64,000 bases of DNA from Acinetobacter baylyi DSM 14961 = CIP 107474 (GTDB taxonomy: Bacteria; Pseudomonadota; Gammaproteobacteria; Pseudomonadales; Moraxellaceae), in NCBI RefSeq assembly GCF_000368685.1, contig NZ_KB849627.1, positions 396,963 to 460,962 of the forward strand, written 5' to 3'. This document shows positions 9,747 through 19,746 of the stretch, one piece after another; position 1 is the first letter of the stretch; each line of letters begins with the position of its first letter. The notes beneath the pieces were generated by a model that ran no database searches, was not told the origin of the DNA, and worked only from the letters and a program-made list of their open reading frames with translations. The translations under genes were made by a program, and so were the position numbers.

Positions 9747-12383
9747 ATGACATCAGCTGAAATTCGTGAAGCTTTTTTGCGTTATTTTGAATCGCAAGGC
9801 CACACACGTGTCGCGTCGAGTTCACTTGTACCTGCCAACGACCCAACATTACTGTTTACCAATGCCGGAATGAACCAGTTTAAAGACTGTTTTTTGGGCT
9901 TAGAAAAACGTGATTACGTACGCGCAACAACATCACAAAAATGTGTGCGTGCTGGTGGTAAACATAACGATCTTGACAATGTTGGCTATACTGCCCGTCA
10001 CCATACTTTCTTTGAAATGCTCGGCAACTTTTCATTTGGTGACTATTTCAAGCGTGATGCGTTGACATTTGCATGGGATTTTTTAACCAGTGAACAATGG
10101 TTAGGCTTACCTAAAGACAAACTCTATGTCACGGTTTATCACACCGATGACGAAGCTTATGATATCTGGAATAAAGAAATTGGCTTAGCAGCCGACCGCA
10201 TTATCCGTATTGGTGACAACAAAGGCGAAAAATACGCATCAGATAATTTCTGGGCCATGGGTGATACTGGTCCATGTGGTCCATGTTCTGAAATTTTCTT
10301 TGACCATGGTGATCATATCTGGGGTGGTTTACCTGGCACACCTGAAGAAGATGGCGATCGTTTTATCGAAATCTGGAATAACGTTTTCATGCAGTTTAAT
10401 CGTACTGCTGATGGCGTATTACATCCACTTCCAGCACCTTCTGTCGATACGGGCATGGGCTTGGAGCGTATTAGTGCAGTATTGCAACATGTCAACTCAA
10501 ACTATGACATCGATTTATTTCAACACTTAATCAAATCTGCATGTGAAATTATTAACGTTAAAGATGAAGGACAACCTTCATTACGTGTGGTTGCAGATCA
10601 TGCGCGCTCTTGCTGCTTCTTGATTGCCGATGGTGTCAATCCTTCTAATGAAGGTCGTGGTTACGTGCTACGCCGTATCATCCGTCGTGCAGTTCGTCAT
10701 GGCAATAAGCTTGGTGCAACTGGTACATTTTTCTATAAAATGCTACAGCCACTCATTGATGTGATGGGCGATGCTTATCCTGAACTTAAAAATGATCAGG
10801 CACGCATTGAAGCAACCTTAATAAGAGAAGAAGAACAGTTTGCTAAAACACTTGAGCAAGGTTTGAAATTGCTTGAGGGTGAACTTACTCAACTTTCTGG
10901 AAAAGTCATTCCAGGTGAGACAGTATTCAAACTTTACGACACCTATGGTTTCCCAACCGATTTAACTGCTGATATTGCTCGTGAACGTGATTTAGAAATC
11001 GATGAAGTCGGTTTTGAACGTGAAATGGAAGCCCAACGTCGTCGTGCTCGTGATGCAGGTAAGTTTGCTGTCGACTATAACAGCATTGTCAAAGTTGAAG
11101 GCGAAACACAATTTGATGGCTATCATGCCACTGCAGGTCAAGGCGAAATCGTTGCCATTTATAAAGATGGCGAGCAGGTTGATGAAGTCGTTGAAGGCGA
11201 TGAAGCATTAATCGTACTTAACCAGACTCCTTTCTATGCAGAAAGTGGCGGTCAAATTGGCGATACAGGTCTATTCAAAAACGATACTGGTATTTTTGAA
11301 GTTCAAGATACCAAAAAGTCTGGTGGCGCATTTGTGCATCAAGGTATCGTGACCATGGGTAGTCTAAAAGCAGCACAACATGTTGACGCGATCGTAAAAG
11401 CTGATATTCGTGCTGCAACTGCACGTAACCACTCAGCCACTCACCTTTTGCATGCTGCATTGCGTCAAATTTTAGGTACGCATGTACAGCAAAAAGGCTC
11501 ACTGGTTGCCAGCGACATTCTGCGCTTTGACTTTGCCAATGATCAGCCAGTTTCATTTGAACAACTTCAAGAAATTGAACGTTTAGTAAATGCTGAAGTG
11601 ATTGCAAACAGTGCTGTCACCACTGAACTTCTCGATATCGAATCTGCCAAGGCCAAAGGTGCAATGATGCTATTTGGCGAAAAGTATGGTGATGAAGTAC
11701 GCGTACTTTCAATGGGTTCCGTCATAGATGAGCATAATTTCTCAATCGAATTATGCGGTGGTATTCATGTACAACGTACTGGTGATATTGGTCTGTTCAA
11801 GATTATCTCTGAAGGTGGTGTTGCAGCAGGTATCCGTCGTATTGAAGCGGTTACAGGTACTAAAGCACTTGAAGTTGTGCAAAAAGCTGATGCCGATATT
11901 CAACACATCAATAGTTTATTAAAAGCACAAAAAGATCAGACTGTAGAACGTGTTCAAGCTGCTGTTGAACAAACCTCAGCATTGCACAAGCAAATTGAAC
12001 AACTGAACCAAAAGTTAGCAAACTTTCAGGCGGCCGAACTTTTAAGCCAAGTTCAAAATATTGCAGGTCGTTCTACCCTGATCACTACTGTTCAAAATAT
12101 AGATGCGAAATCACTTCGCAACCTACATGACAGTGTGAAATCCAAATTAGAGGATGCTGTGATTGTACTGGCTGGACTTGAAGGCGATAAAATTAGCCTG
12201 ATTGCCTCAGTTGCCAAACAATACACAGCACATCTAAAAGCAGGTGACATTATCAAGCATCTTGCAACCGAACTCGGTGGTAAAGGTGGTGGTAAACCTG
12301 ACTTAGCACAAGGTGGCGCGCCACTAAACGAGAAGTTTGAACACGTCATTGCAGCACTACCTGCATGGCTTGAACAGCACTAA
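9747..12383 (+). CDS. alaS: Alanyl-tRNA synthetase
   Basis: Charges tRNA-Ala and edits mischarged Ser/Gly. The 878-residue product has the class II core with motif 1 near residue 30 and [19 protein letters not shown] as motif 2. The editing domain carries [11 protein letters not shown] (HxxxH zinc motif) with CGGIHVQ further on. A coiled segment ([19 protein letters not shown]) and the C-terminal [11 protein letters not shown] follow. The ATG at 9747 gives the usual start [16 protein letters not shown]; a GTG five codons upstream (9732) has a better-placed GGAG and remains possible. It is followed by lysC and csrA, the order seen in Pseudomonas. Confidence 0.98.
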   Translation: MTSAEIREAFLRYFESQGHTRVASSSLVPANDPTLLFTNAGMNQFKDCFLGLEKRDYVRATTSQKCVRAGGKHNDLDNVGYTARHHTFFEMLGNFSFGDYFKRDALTFAWDFLTSEQWLGLPKDKLYVTVYHTDDEAYDIWNKEIGLAADRIIRIGDNKGEKYASDNFWAMGDTGPCGPCSEIFFDHGDHIWGGLPGTPEEDGDRFIEIWNNVFMQFNRTADGVLHPLPAPSVDTGMGLERISAVLQHVNSNYDIDLFQHLIKSACEIINVKDEGQPSLRVVADHARSCCFLIADGVNPSNEGRGYVLRRIIRRAVRHGNKLGATGTFFYKMLQPLIDVMGDAYPELKNDQARIEATLIREEEQFAKTLEQGLKLLEGELTQLSGKVIPGETVFKLYDTYGFPTDLTADIARERDLEIDEVGFEREMEAQRRRARDAGKFAVDYNSIVKVEGETQFDGYHATAGQGEIVAIYKDGEQVDEVVEGDEALIVLNQTPFYAESGGQIGDTGLFKNDTGIFEVQDTKKSGGAFVHQGIVTMGSLKAAQHVDAIVKADIRAATARNHSATHLLHAALRQILGTHVQQKGSLVASDILRFDFANDQPVSFEQLQEIERLVNAEVIANSAVTTELLDIESAKAKGAMMLFGEKYGDEVRVLSMGSVIDEHNFSIELCGGIHVQRTGDIGLFKIISEGGVAAGIRRIEAVTGTKALEVVQKADADIQHINSLLKAQKDQTVERVQAAVEQTSALHKQIEQLNQKLANFQAAELLSQVQNIAGRSTLITTVQNIDAKSLRNLHDSVKSKLEDAVIVLAGLEGDKISLIASVAKQYTAHLKAGDIIKHLATELGGKGGGKPDLAQGGAPLNEKFEHVIAALPAWLEQH

Positions 12384-12448
12384 GACTTCACTTTTGTGTA
12401 ACTGACCCTGAATAAGCCTCTCAGGGTCATGGCTTATATGGAACAACT

Positions 12449-13729
12449 ATGGCATTAATCGTTCAAAAATATGGCGGTACTTCTATGGGTACTCCCGAGC
12501 GCATTTTAAATGTTGCTCGTCGTGTGAAGCGCTGGCATGATCACGGCCACAAAGTGGTTGTGGTTGTATCAGCGATGAGTGGCGAAACCAATCGCCTACT
12601 TGCTCTCGCGAAAGCCATTACCGATACCCCTGATCCGCGTGAACTCGACCAGATGGTCTCTACAGGCGAACAGGTGACGATTTCAATGTTAGCAATGGCA
12701 CTCAATTCGATTGGTGTAGAAGCTAAATCATATACAGGTCGTCAAGTTGGTATTAAAACAGACAGCGCATATAACAAAGCACGTATTGAAGCGATTGATA
12801 CCGATGTCATGACCAAAGATCTGGATGCTGGGCGTGTACTGGTTGTTGCAGGCTTTCAAGGTGTAGATGAAGAAGGTAATACAACCACCCTAGGTCGTGG
12901 TGGATCAGACACTACAGGTGTTGCACTTGCAGCAGCGCTCAAAGCAGATGAATGCCAGATCTACACTGACGTTGATGGCGTATATACTACCGATCCACGC
13001 GTTGCACCTAAAGCCAAAAAAGTTGATCGTATTTCATTTGAAGAAATGTTAGAAATGGCTTCTTTAGGTTCTAAAGTTCTTCAAATTCGCTCTGTTGAGT
13101 TTGCTGGCAAATATCAAGTGCCACTGCGCGTATTATCAAGCTTTGATAATGACAATGATGGTGCATTTGATGAAGAATTTAAACAAAACGTAGGTACGTT
13201 AATTACAACTGAGGCGGAAGATACAATGGAACAACCGATTATCTCTGGTATCGCATTTAATCGTGACGAAGCAAAATTAACCATCCTGGGTGTTCCAGAT
13301 GAGCCAGGTATTGCCGCTAAAATTTTGGTTCCAATTAGTGCTGCCAACATCGAAGTTGACATGATCGTACAAAATGTCGAAGAAGATGGAACAACGGATT
13401 TTACATTTACGGTAAACCGTGGCGACTTGGCAAAAGCAAAGAAAATCCTTGAAGAAACTGCTTCAAATATCGGTGCTCGTGAAGTTTCAACACGTGATGA
13501 TATTGTCAAAGTTTCAATTGTGGGTGTAGGTATGCGCTCACATGCAGGTGTTGCGAGTAAAATGTTTATGGCTTTGGCCGAAGAAAGCATCAACATTTTG
13601 ATGATTTCGACTTCTGAAATTAAGGTTTCAGTACTCATCGAAGAAAATTATCTAGAGCTTGCTGTTCGTACACTCCATACTGCGTTTGGTTTGGATCGTG
13701 AACATGGCGAAAGCAGTGCACGTGCTTAA
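12449..13729 (+). CDS. lysC: Aspartate kinase
   Basis: Phosphorylates aspartate, the entry to lysine, threonine, methionine and diaminopimelate synthesis. The 426 residues comprise an amino-acid-kinase domain (about 1-240; MALIVQKYGGTSMGTPERI, FQGVDEEGNTTTLGRGGSD) and two C-terminal ACT domains (about 265-410; ISGIAFNRDEAKLTILGVPD and VSIVGVGMRSHAGVASKMF), which bind feedback inhibitors. An internal in-frame start for a separate beta subunit, as known from some relatives, cannot be shown here. A GGAACAACT just before the ATG is the only Shine-Dalgarno candidate. Confidence 0.97.
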   Translation: MALIVQKYGGTSMGTPERILNVARRVKRWHDHGHKVVVVVSAMSGETNRLLALAKAITDTPDPRELDQMVSTGEQVTISMLAMALNSIGVEAKSYTGRQVGIKTDSAYNKARIEAIDTDVMTKDLDAGRVLVVAGFQGVDEEGNTTTLGRGGSDTTGVALAAALKADECQIYTDVDGVYTTDPRVAPKAKKVDRISFEEMLEMASLGSKVLQIRSVEFAGKYQVPLRVLSSFDNDNDGAFDEEFKQNVGTLITTEAEDTMEQPIISGIAFNRDEAKLTILGVPDEPGIAAKILVPISAANIEVDMIVQNVEEDGTTDFTFTVNRGDLAKAKKILEETASNIGAREVSTRDDIVKVSIVGVGMRSHAGVASKMFMALAEESINILMISTSEIKVSVLIEENYLELAVRTLHTAFGLDREHGESSARA

Positions 13730-13784
13730 GGATTGATCAATCAACCTTGACTTAGTTTACTTTTCAAAGAATCGTGACAAAAAA

Positions 13785-13820
13785 ACAGAGCCACTATAGT
13801 GTTTTTTATAGTGGCTCTGT
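13785..13820. terminator. Long perfect hairpin after lysC
   Basis: A 14-bp perfect stem (ACAGAGCCACTATA and its complement, 8-base loop) between lysC and csrA. On the plus strand it is followed only by TATATT. On the minus strand it is followed by seven T residues, a much stronger terminator signal, although no minus-strand gene begins nearby. Confidence 0.75.
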
Positions 13821-13974
13821 TATATTAGCGTTTGTAGCTTTTTTAGAAAATTTCAACAGAATTTATAAGAAATTCTCATTTTCTAATAATTCTGTTAAAA
13901 TTCTCTCAATTCCGAGGTTGTGTTTTCATTTTTGAAAAACTATCGCAGGTTTAGCATTTTGCAAGGAGATAAAC

Positions 13975-14229
13975 ATGCTGATTCTGACCCGTCGTGTCGG
14001 GGAAACATTAATGATTGGGGATCAAGTCAGTGTTACTGTGCTTGGTGTTAAAGGTAATCAGGTTCGTATTGGTGTGAATGCTCCGAAAGAAGTCTCTGTT
14101 CATCGTGAAGAGATTTATCAACGTATTCAACACGAACGTGCAATGCATGAACATCTTCAACATTTAGATCAAGATTATCAGCCTTCTTTTGAAGATGATA
14201 ACTACTCACAAAATAATTTTAACCGTTAA
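13975..14229 (+). CDS. csrA: Carbon storage regulator CsrA/RsmA
   Basis: Small RNA-binding dimer that blocks or stabilises mRNAs at GGA motifs. The 84 residues start [20 protein letters not shown] and contain [22 protein letters not shown], the RNA-contact strand with the key Arg. The C-terminal tail ([19 protein letters not shown]) is longer than the 61-residue E. coli protein, as is usual in Moraxellaceae. The Shine-Dalgarno AAGGAGATAAAC is ideal and itself contains GGA, so self-regulation is plausible. Confidence 0.97.
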   Translation: MLILTRRVGETLMIGDQVSVTVLGVKGNQVRIGVNAPKEVSVHREEIYQRIQHERAMHEHLQHLDQDYQPSFEDDNYSQNNFNR

Positions 14230-14255
14230 AGTTATTTTTTAATTTTTCTCCCAAA

Positions 14256-14284
14256 TTAAAGCGGCTAATCTAGCCGCTTTAAAC
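14256..14284. terminator. Terminator of csrA
   Basis: Stem AAAGCGGCTA / TAGCCGCTTT with a 3-base loop. It lies between the convergent csrA and rnhB and is symmetric enough to serve both. Confidence 0.85.
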
Positions 14285-14310
14285 ATTTCTGAATTGCTAA
14301 AATTCTAAGA

Positions 14311-14886
14311 TTAACAATCGATATTCAATGCCCGTCTTACAGGTGCATAGCTTCTACGATGCTCATCGACTACACCATGTATAGCAATTGCTTGAAAGTG
14401 TGCTTTAGTCGGATAGCCTTTATGTTTAGCAAATCCGAATAATGGATATTTCTCATCAAGCAGTTTCATTTGCTGATCTCGATATACTTTGGCAAGAATA
14501 CTTGCAGCACTGATTTCAGCATGGCTCGCATCTCCACCTACAATTGCTTCACAGTGGATGGATATGCCCTTAGGAATCTGATTACCATCAACAAGCACTT
14601 TATCAGGCTGTATTTGCAATCCATCCACTGCCCTACGCATTGCCAGAAACGTTGCCTGTAGAATATTCAACTCATCAATTTCAATATGGTTTGCTTCAGC
14701 AATTGACCATGCCAAAGCCTTCTCCTGTATCTCTACGAAAAGCTTCTCTCGTTTTTTCTCAGTCAGTTTTTTTGAATCATTTAGTCCATCGATTGGGTTA
14801 TGAGGATCCAAAATTACCGCGGCAGCAACAACCGACCCAACCAGCGGACCACGACCAGCTTCATCAACACCTGCAATCATTATCAT
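14311..14886 (-). CDS. rnhB: Ribonuclease HII
   Basis: Removes ribonucleotides from RNA-DNA hybrids. The 191-residue product shows the metal-binding DEAGRG near its start ([20 protein letters not shown]), the second acidic residue in [14 protein letters not shown], and Asp in [11 protein letters not shown], with [14 protein letters not shown] near the end. The start is set at the ATG at 14886 (a second ATG follows at 14880), because any earlier start would overlap the lipoprotein gene that ends at 14897. The 10-base gap suggests co-transcription with that gene. Confidence 0.95.
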   Translation of the reverse strand: MIMIAGVDEAGRGPLVGSVVAAAVILDPHNPIDGLNDSKKLTEKKREKLFVEIQEKALAWSIAEANHIEIDELNILQATFLAMRRAVDGLQIQPDKVLVDGNQIPKGISIHCEAIVGGDASHAEISAASILAKVYRDQQMKLLDEKYPLFGFAKHKGYPTKAHFQAIAIHGVVDEHRRSYAPVRRALNIDC

Positions 14887-14896
14887 GATATCTGAC

Positions 14897-15283
14897 TTAT
14901 TTTTTACCAAATGTTTCATTAATACATGACGTAACTGTATTTGATACGACTTGCTGTACCACAGAAGCGCGTGCATTTGGATCAAAAGTCGCTGTTGCCA
15001 AATCTACTGCAGTCACACTGTAAGGAGCTTTTTCACTTACACAACCACAGATTTCAGTTTGTGTATTTTGTCGTTGATTTTCAGTCATCAATTTAGATGC
15101 TACTTGCCATGCAGGAATGCTATTAATTTTATTGATACATTCTGCATTTACCGCAATTTTTAAAGCGGTCATACCCAGTTGTTGCGTGGTATTGGCAGTC
15201 GTATTCTCATTCACGGAAGCCGTTGTCGCACAGCCACCGAGCGCTAACATACAAGCAGAAATAAGAAAAATAGAGCTTTTCAT
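14897..15283 (-). CDS. Small lipoprotein, unknown function
   Basis: A 128-residue protein with a clear lipoprotein signal: [21 protein letters not shown], Cys at residue 18. The mature part has cysteines near residues 54, 78, 80 and 119, including a CGC motif ([11 protein letters not shown]), which could form disulfides in the periplasm. I do not recognise a family. It lies directly upstream of rnhB on the same strand. Confidence 0.75.
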   Translation of the reverse strand: MKSSIFLISACMLALGGCATTASVNENTTANTTQQLGMTALKIAVNAECINKINSIPAWQVASKLMTENQRQNTQTEICGCVSEKAPYSVTAVDLATATFDPNARASVVQQVVSNTVTSCINETFGKK

Positions 15284-15507
15284 CGATGTTTCCAGAAAAA
15301 ATTTTAGCTATTTTGCCTAAAGACTATATGATATGAAATAAATATTTTGTATTAAGCTTTAATTTATTCAATCATGATTATCCTCATACCATCCTGCTGC
15401 TAATTGTTCTATTTAAAATACGCTTCGTTACAACTCCTTCGTTTTAAACAGCATTTTTTCCGTTTATTCTCGCTAAATATTTAGCAATTGAACAGGACAT
15501 AAAATTC

Positions 15508-16062
15508 ATGTCTAACTCTAGCCAGTATTACACCCGCACTGCGCAGTTTTTACACTGGATCATGGCAATTATTTTTATTAGCGCATGGATTATTGGATTT
15601 TATAGCGGTAATTTTCTAAATTATGAGACGGATGGGAGTTTTAAAGGGGATGTGATTACTTTACATAAGAACATTGCGACTACGATTATCTTCTTGGTAA
15701 TGATACGTATTTTCTGGCGTTACACACATCCTACGCCAGAGTTACCAGCGACAATGTCACCGCTTATGAAAAAATTGGCACATTTAGGTCATCTTGCATT
15801 ATATGTAATATTAATTGCATTACCCATTAGTGGATGCTTTTACAGTTGGAGCGCAGGCCATCCAGCACCCGTACTTTATTTATTCAATATTCCTCAATTA
15901 ATTGGTGAGAATCCTGAAATCATGGCTATTGCAAAACCAGTCCATGTTTATCTATCATGGTTTGCAGGTTTGATGGTTGCAGGTCATATTCTTGCTGCAC
16001 TCAAACATCATTTTATTGATAAAGATAATGTTCTTAAGAGCATGATCAAACAATCTCGTTGA
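15508..16062 (+). CDS. Cytochrome b561 family protein
   Basis: A 184-residue membrane di-heme cytochrome, probably moving electrons between the quinone pool and a periplasmic partner. Four membrane helices are visible (about residues 12-30, 50-68, 88-108, 145-165). Candidate heme ligands are His16 (AQFLHWIMAI), His50 (VITLHKNIAT) and two later His residues in KPVHVYLSWFAGLMVAGHILA. This matches the CybB-type prokaryotic b561 pattern. The partner is unknown. Confidence 0.9.
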   Translation: MSNSSQYYTRTAQFLHWIMAIIFISAWIIGFYSGNFLNYETDGSFKGDVITLHKNIATTIIFLVMIRIFWRYTHPTPELPATMSPLMKKLAHLGHLALYVILIALPISGCFYSWSAGHPAPVLYLFNIPQLIGENPEIMAIAKPVHVYLSWFAGLMVAGHILAALKHHFIDKDNVLKSMIKQSR

Positions 16063-16083
16063 ACATCGGGTATTTATAGACAT

Positions 16084-16115
16084 AAAAAATGCATCTTTTA
16101 AGATGCATTTTTTTA
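16084..16115. terminator. Bidirectional terminator after the cytochrome gene
   Basis: Palindromic stem AAAATGCATCTT / AAGATGCATTTT followed by T residues on the plus strand, between convergent genes. Confidence 0.85.
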
Positions 16116-16116
16116 T

Positions 16117-17163
<1,047 letters not shown>

Positions 17164-17177
17164 TTGAATAAGAAAAA

Positions 17178-18497
17178 TTAACCGCCAAATGCTGCAAATT
17201 TAAAAGCCCAAAGTACGGCAATAATCCAGACCATATAAGGAACAGATTTAGCTTTACCAGTCAGCAGTTTGATCAAGGCATAGCTAATAAAGCCCATCGC
17301 AATACCATCTGCAATTGAATAGGTAAATGGCATAAATACAATGGTTAGAAACGCAGGAACAGCTTCGGTAATATCATCCCAGTCAATATTGGTAATGCCG
17401 TGGATCATCAACACACCCACAAACAGCAACGCAGGCGCAGTTGCAAAACCAGGAACAGATTGGGCTAAAGGCGACAAAAACAAACAAGCAATAAATAGTG
17501 CAGCGACAACCACCGCAGTCAGCCCAGTACGGCCACCAGCAGCCACGCCAGAGGCAGATTCGATATATGGCGTAGTCGAAGAGGTTCCTAAGGCAGCACC
17601 TGCGACAATCGCGGTAGAGTCAGCAAATAATGCTTTTTTCAAGCGAGGTAATTTACCGTCTTGTAGTAAACCTGCACGATGTGATACTCCCACCAATGTT
17701 CCTGTACTGTCAAAAAGATCGACCAGAAAGAAAACAAAGATGACACCGACCATGGTTGCAGTAAATAGACCTTCAAAATCCATTTGCAAGAAAGTCGGTG
17801 CAAGTGAAGGAATCGCGCCAACGACCCCTTTAAACTGGTTCAAACCCATCAATGTTGATATTGCAGTAATGGCGAGGATACTGATAATAATCGCACCACG
17901 CACCTTAAACTGATGTAATACCACAATAATCAGGAAACCCAGAAAAGCCAGTAATACTGTTGGTGATTTTAAATCGCCCAAGCCTACCAGTGTGGCTTGA
18001 TTTGCAACAATAATACCTGCATTTTTTAATGCAATGAGTGCAAGGAACAATCCAATTCCACCACCAATCGCAAATTTGAGAGACATGGGAATAGCATTAA
18101 CAATTGCTTCACGAATTTTAAAAAAGCTAATGGCTAAAAAAACAATACCCGATAGAAAAACTGCAGCCAATGCTGTTTGCCAAGGCACACCCATCCCTAA
18201 ACAAACAGAATAGGTAAAGTACGCATTAAGTCCCATACCTGGGGCAAGTGCAATTGGATAATTTGCAATCAAACCCATGACAAGGCAACCAATTGCAGCA
18301 GCTAAACAAGTGGCAACAAATACAGCGCCATGATCCATACCTGTTTCAGACAGAATCAATGGGTTTACAATGATGATGTAACACATGGTTAAAAATGTAG
18401 TTACACCCGCAAGAACTTCAGTTCTAAAGTTTGTTTTATTTTCGCTGAGCTTAAATAAGCGTTCCAACAAACTAGCTGAAGGGTTAGGAGTTGTCAT
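17178..18497 (-). CDS. NCS2/AzgA-type adenine-hypoxanthine-guanine permease
   Basis: Proton-coupled purine transporter of 439 residues with about 12-14 membrane segments. Family signatures include TFLTMCYIIIVNPLILSETG near residue 35, APGMGLNAYFTYSVCLGMG near residue 85 and FVFFLVDLFDSTGTLVGVSH near residue 260. The ALGTSSTTPYIESASGVAAG segment is diagnostic of the AzgA/PurP branch. It lies upstream of the adenine deaminase on the same strand, suggesting adenine uptake followed by deamination. AGGG lies about 8 bases before the ATG. No canonical purine riboswitch is visible in the leader. Confidence 0.93.
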   Translation of the reverse strand: MTTPNPSASLLERLFKLSENKTNFRTEVLAGVTTFLTMCYIIIVNPLILSETGMDHGAVFVATCLAAAIGCLVMGLIANYPIALAPGMGLNAYFTYSVCLGMGVPWQTALAAVFLSGIVFLAISFFKIREAIVNAIPMSLKFAIGGGIGLFLALIALKNAGIIVANQATLVGLGDLKSPTVLLAFLGFLIIVVLHQFKVRGAIIISILAITAISTLMGLNQFKGVVGAIPSLAPTFLQMDFEGLFTATMVGVIFVFFLVDLFDSTGTLVGVSHRAGLLQDGKLPRLKKALFADSTAIVAGAALGTSSTTPYIESASGVAAGGRTGLTAVVVAALFIACLFLSPLAQSVPGFATAPALLFVGVLMIHGITNIDWDDITEAVPAFLTIVFMPFTYSIADGIAMGFISYALIKLLTGKAKSVPYMVWIIAVLWAFKFAAFGG

Positions 18498-18598
18498 AAC
18501 ATCGCCCTATGAGAAAATTGAGCATTTCGTAATTTCGTGTGCATATGCTTCAGGATGAAATTTTTTTTAGGCATCCTAAATTTTAAACATATGAATCC

Positions 18599-18626
18599 TT
18601 TATAGACTAAGCAATGCTTATGCCAA
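18599..18626 (-). promoter_or_regulatory. Probable promoter of the purine permease
   Basis: On the minus strand: TTGGCA, a 16-base spacer, then TATAAA. It would give a leader of about 95 bases. It lies downstream of the candidate small RNA's terminator, so the permease does not need read-through. Confidence 0.55.
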
Positions 18627-18699
18627 CAATCTGACAAACGGTCGGTATAACCGATTGATCAAACTATTATAAGTAAAACCGCATAGTCATCATAAACAG

Positions 18700-18786
18700 A
18701 AAGAAGCCGCATAAATATGCGGCTTCTCCAACCCAACGATTAAGTACTTGTCTTCATAGTCACACACCGCAAGTACTTAATGACTT
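18700..18786 (-). ncRNA. Candidate small RNA upstream of the purine permease
   Basis: A predicted transcript of about 87 nt. Read on the minus strand it begins just after an extended -10 element. It forms a 12-bp perfect stem (18770-18781 with 18739-18750, 19-base loop), then a 12-base G/U-rich linker (18727-18738). It ends in a perfect 11-bp GC-rich terminator stem (18716-18726 with 18703-18713) followed by TTCTGTTT. There is no open reading frame. It may be an independent regulatory RNA or a leader of the permease. Not matched to any known family. Confidence 0.6.
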
Positions 18787-18792
18787 TTACAA

Positions 18793-18801
18793 ATTATAAC
18801 A
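18793..18801 (-). promoter_or_regulatory. Extended -10 promoter of the candidate small RNA
   Basis: On the minus strand TGTTATAAT, a perfect extended -10 (TGnTATAAT). A weak -35 (TAAACA) lies 17 bases upstream of the hexamer. Predicted start is near 18786. Confidence 0.6.
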
Positions 18802-18897
18802 CATTGATTTTGTTTTGTTTATTTTTTTAAAAATGCATCTTTTCAAGATTAATTACACAACAAATCAACTACTTATTTTTCCCAATGGTCAAATAAT

Positions 18898-19101
18898 TTA
18901 AAAATTTTCTTTTTTTAATGACTGATAAATCAGTTTGTGACTCAAATGATTTGGATTGGTTTCAATTGTATTAATCCCTTTCTCTGCGTCGTGAATAATA
19001 TTCAGGATTTCTTCCCGCTTTTTTGCCCGAGATTCCGCATAAATGCTATACCCTAGAACGAGTACAACTCCAACAAACGAGATAACCACAATTTTTTTCA
19101 T
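18898..19101 (-). CDS. Very small single-pass membrane protein, unknown
   Basis: A 67-residue protein. Residues 1-22 form a hydrophobic signal or anchor (MKKIVVISFVGVVLVLGYSI) followed by a charged helix (ESRAKKREEILNIIHDAEKGI). I do not recognise a family. A TTG three codons upstream is an alternative start. A perfect CRP-type operator lies about 130 bases upstream and could regulate it. Confidence 0.45.
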   Translation of the reverse strand: MKKIVVISFVGVVLVLGYSIYAESRAKKREEILNIIHDAEKGINTIETNPNHLSHKLIYQSLKKENF

Positions 19102-19232
19102 ACATCCCAATTCTTAATCATAAGATTCAATCTGCCCATCAACTCGCCATATCTTAATACTTGATCATCAAATCACTGGCAGAGTGTACATTTGCACATG
19201 CCATTCTAAATAAAAAATTAAACTTTCACCAC

Positions 19233-19256
19233 ATTTTGTGACATACATCACAAAAT
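19233..19256. promoter_or_regulatory. CRP/Vfr operator
   Basis: TGTGA-CATACA-TCACA, an exact match to the CRP consensus TGTGA-N6-TCACA. The symmetry extends to 9 bp per arm (ATTTTGTGA / TCACAAAAT). It lies between the small membrane protein (minus) and sulP (plus). A Crp regulator with the conserved recognition helix is encoded at 2230-2934. Confidence 0.8.
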
Positions 19257-19625
19257 ATTTACTCACTGAATTGAATATAGCTCAACTTTATAAAATAAAA
19301 TTTAAGCTAATGATTTGATTTTTAAGCTGCTTAAGTGATTCATTTTCATTCTGTACTCATTGGTCATTTTGCTATAATTTTGAAGGTTTAATATATCCTA
19401 TACATGTGTATGTTTTTAACACTTATTCAATCATTAGAACATCGATTTCTTCTTTTTTTGTTAATGATTAAATATATTTATTTGATTTAATTTTTATTTT
19501 ATAAAATTCAGTCAAAAATTAGATTTAGCATTTTTTCTAATCTAGGTAATGATACCAATTCATGCTAGACTTTATATCATATTTCCTCCTTTTCTATTTA
19601 TATTCAACATGACATCTACGCCACC

Positions 19626-19743
19626 TTAATTGACATAACAACTTCCCCATCAATTAAATTCATCACTGCTTAGTGATGTGGTGTAGTCGCGTGTGTAAAT
19701 ATCACATCACTAGCCTGTTTAAGACATCCTTATCTATAGGCTA
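19626..19743 (+). promoter_or_regulatory. Structured 5' region of sulP with SD-covering hairpin
   Basis: Four pairings are visible. TTAATTGA (19626) pairs with TCAATTAA (19650). CATCACT (19661) pairs with AGTGATG (19672). TAGTGATGTG (19671) pairs with CACATCACTA (19703). TAGCCT (19711) pairs with AGGCTA (19738), which contains the AGG of the sulP Shine-Dalgarno. The second and third compete for the same segment, and the third overlaps the fourth by two bases. A TTGACA/TTAAAT promoter overlaps the first repeat, so that repeat may instead be an operator. Confidence 0.5.
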
Positions 19744-19746
19744 CTT

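Larger units (their letters stand above)
19102..19746. other. Long intergenic region before sulP
   Basis: About 645 AT-rich bases between divergent genes. It holds a perfect CRP-type site (19233-19256), a TATAAT preceded by TGC (19370-19378), a TTGACA with TTAAAT 18 bases later (19630-19659), and several inverted repeats just before the sulP start. No further gene is seen. Confidence 0.6.

Noticed and set aside
13114..13638. A 174-codon open frame antisense to lysC
   Set aside because: It overlaps the ACT domains of lysC completely and lacks any domain or ribosome binding site.
14887..14985. N-terminal extension of rnhB
   Set aside because: It would overlap the upstream lipoprotein gene and adds residues not found in RNase HII; the start DEAGRG region fits the later ATG.
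17341..17913. A 190-codon open frame antisense to the purine permease
   Set aside because: It mirrors a well-conserved permease gene, has low-complexity composition, no ribosome binding site and no recognisable domain.
18500..18700. A purine riboswitch in the permease leader
   Set aside because: The conserved three-way junction and loop sequences of the purine aptamer are not visible on the minus strand; only a promoter and a weak AGGATG/CATCCT pairing are seen.
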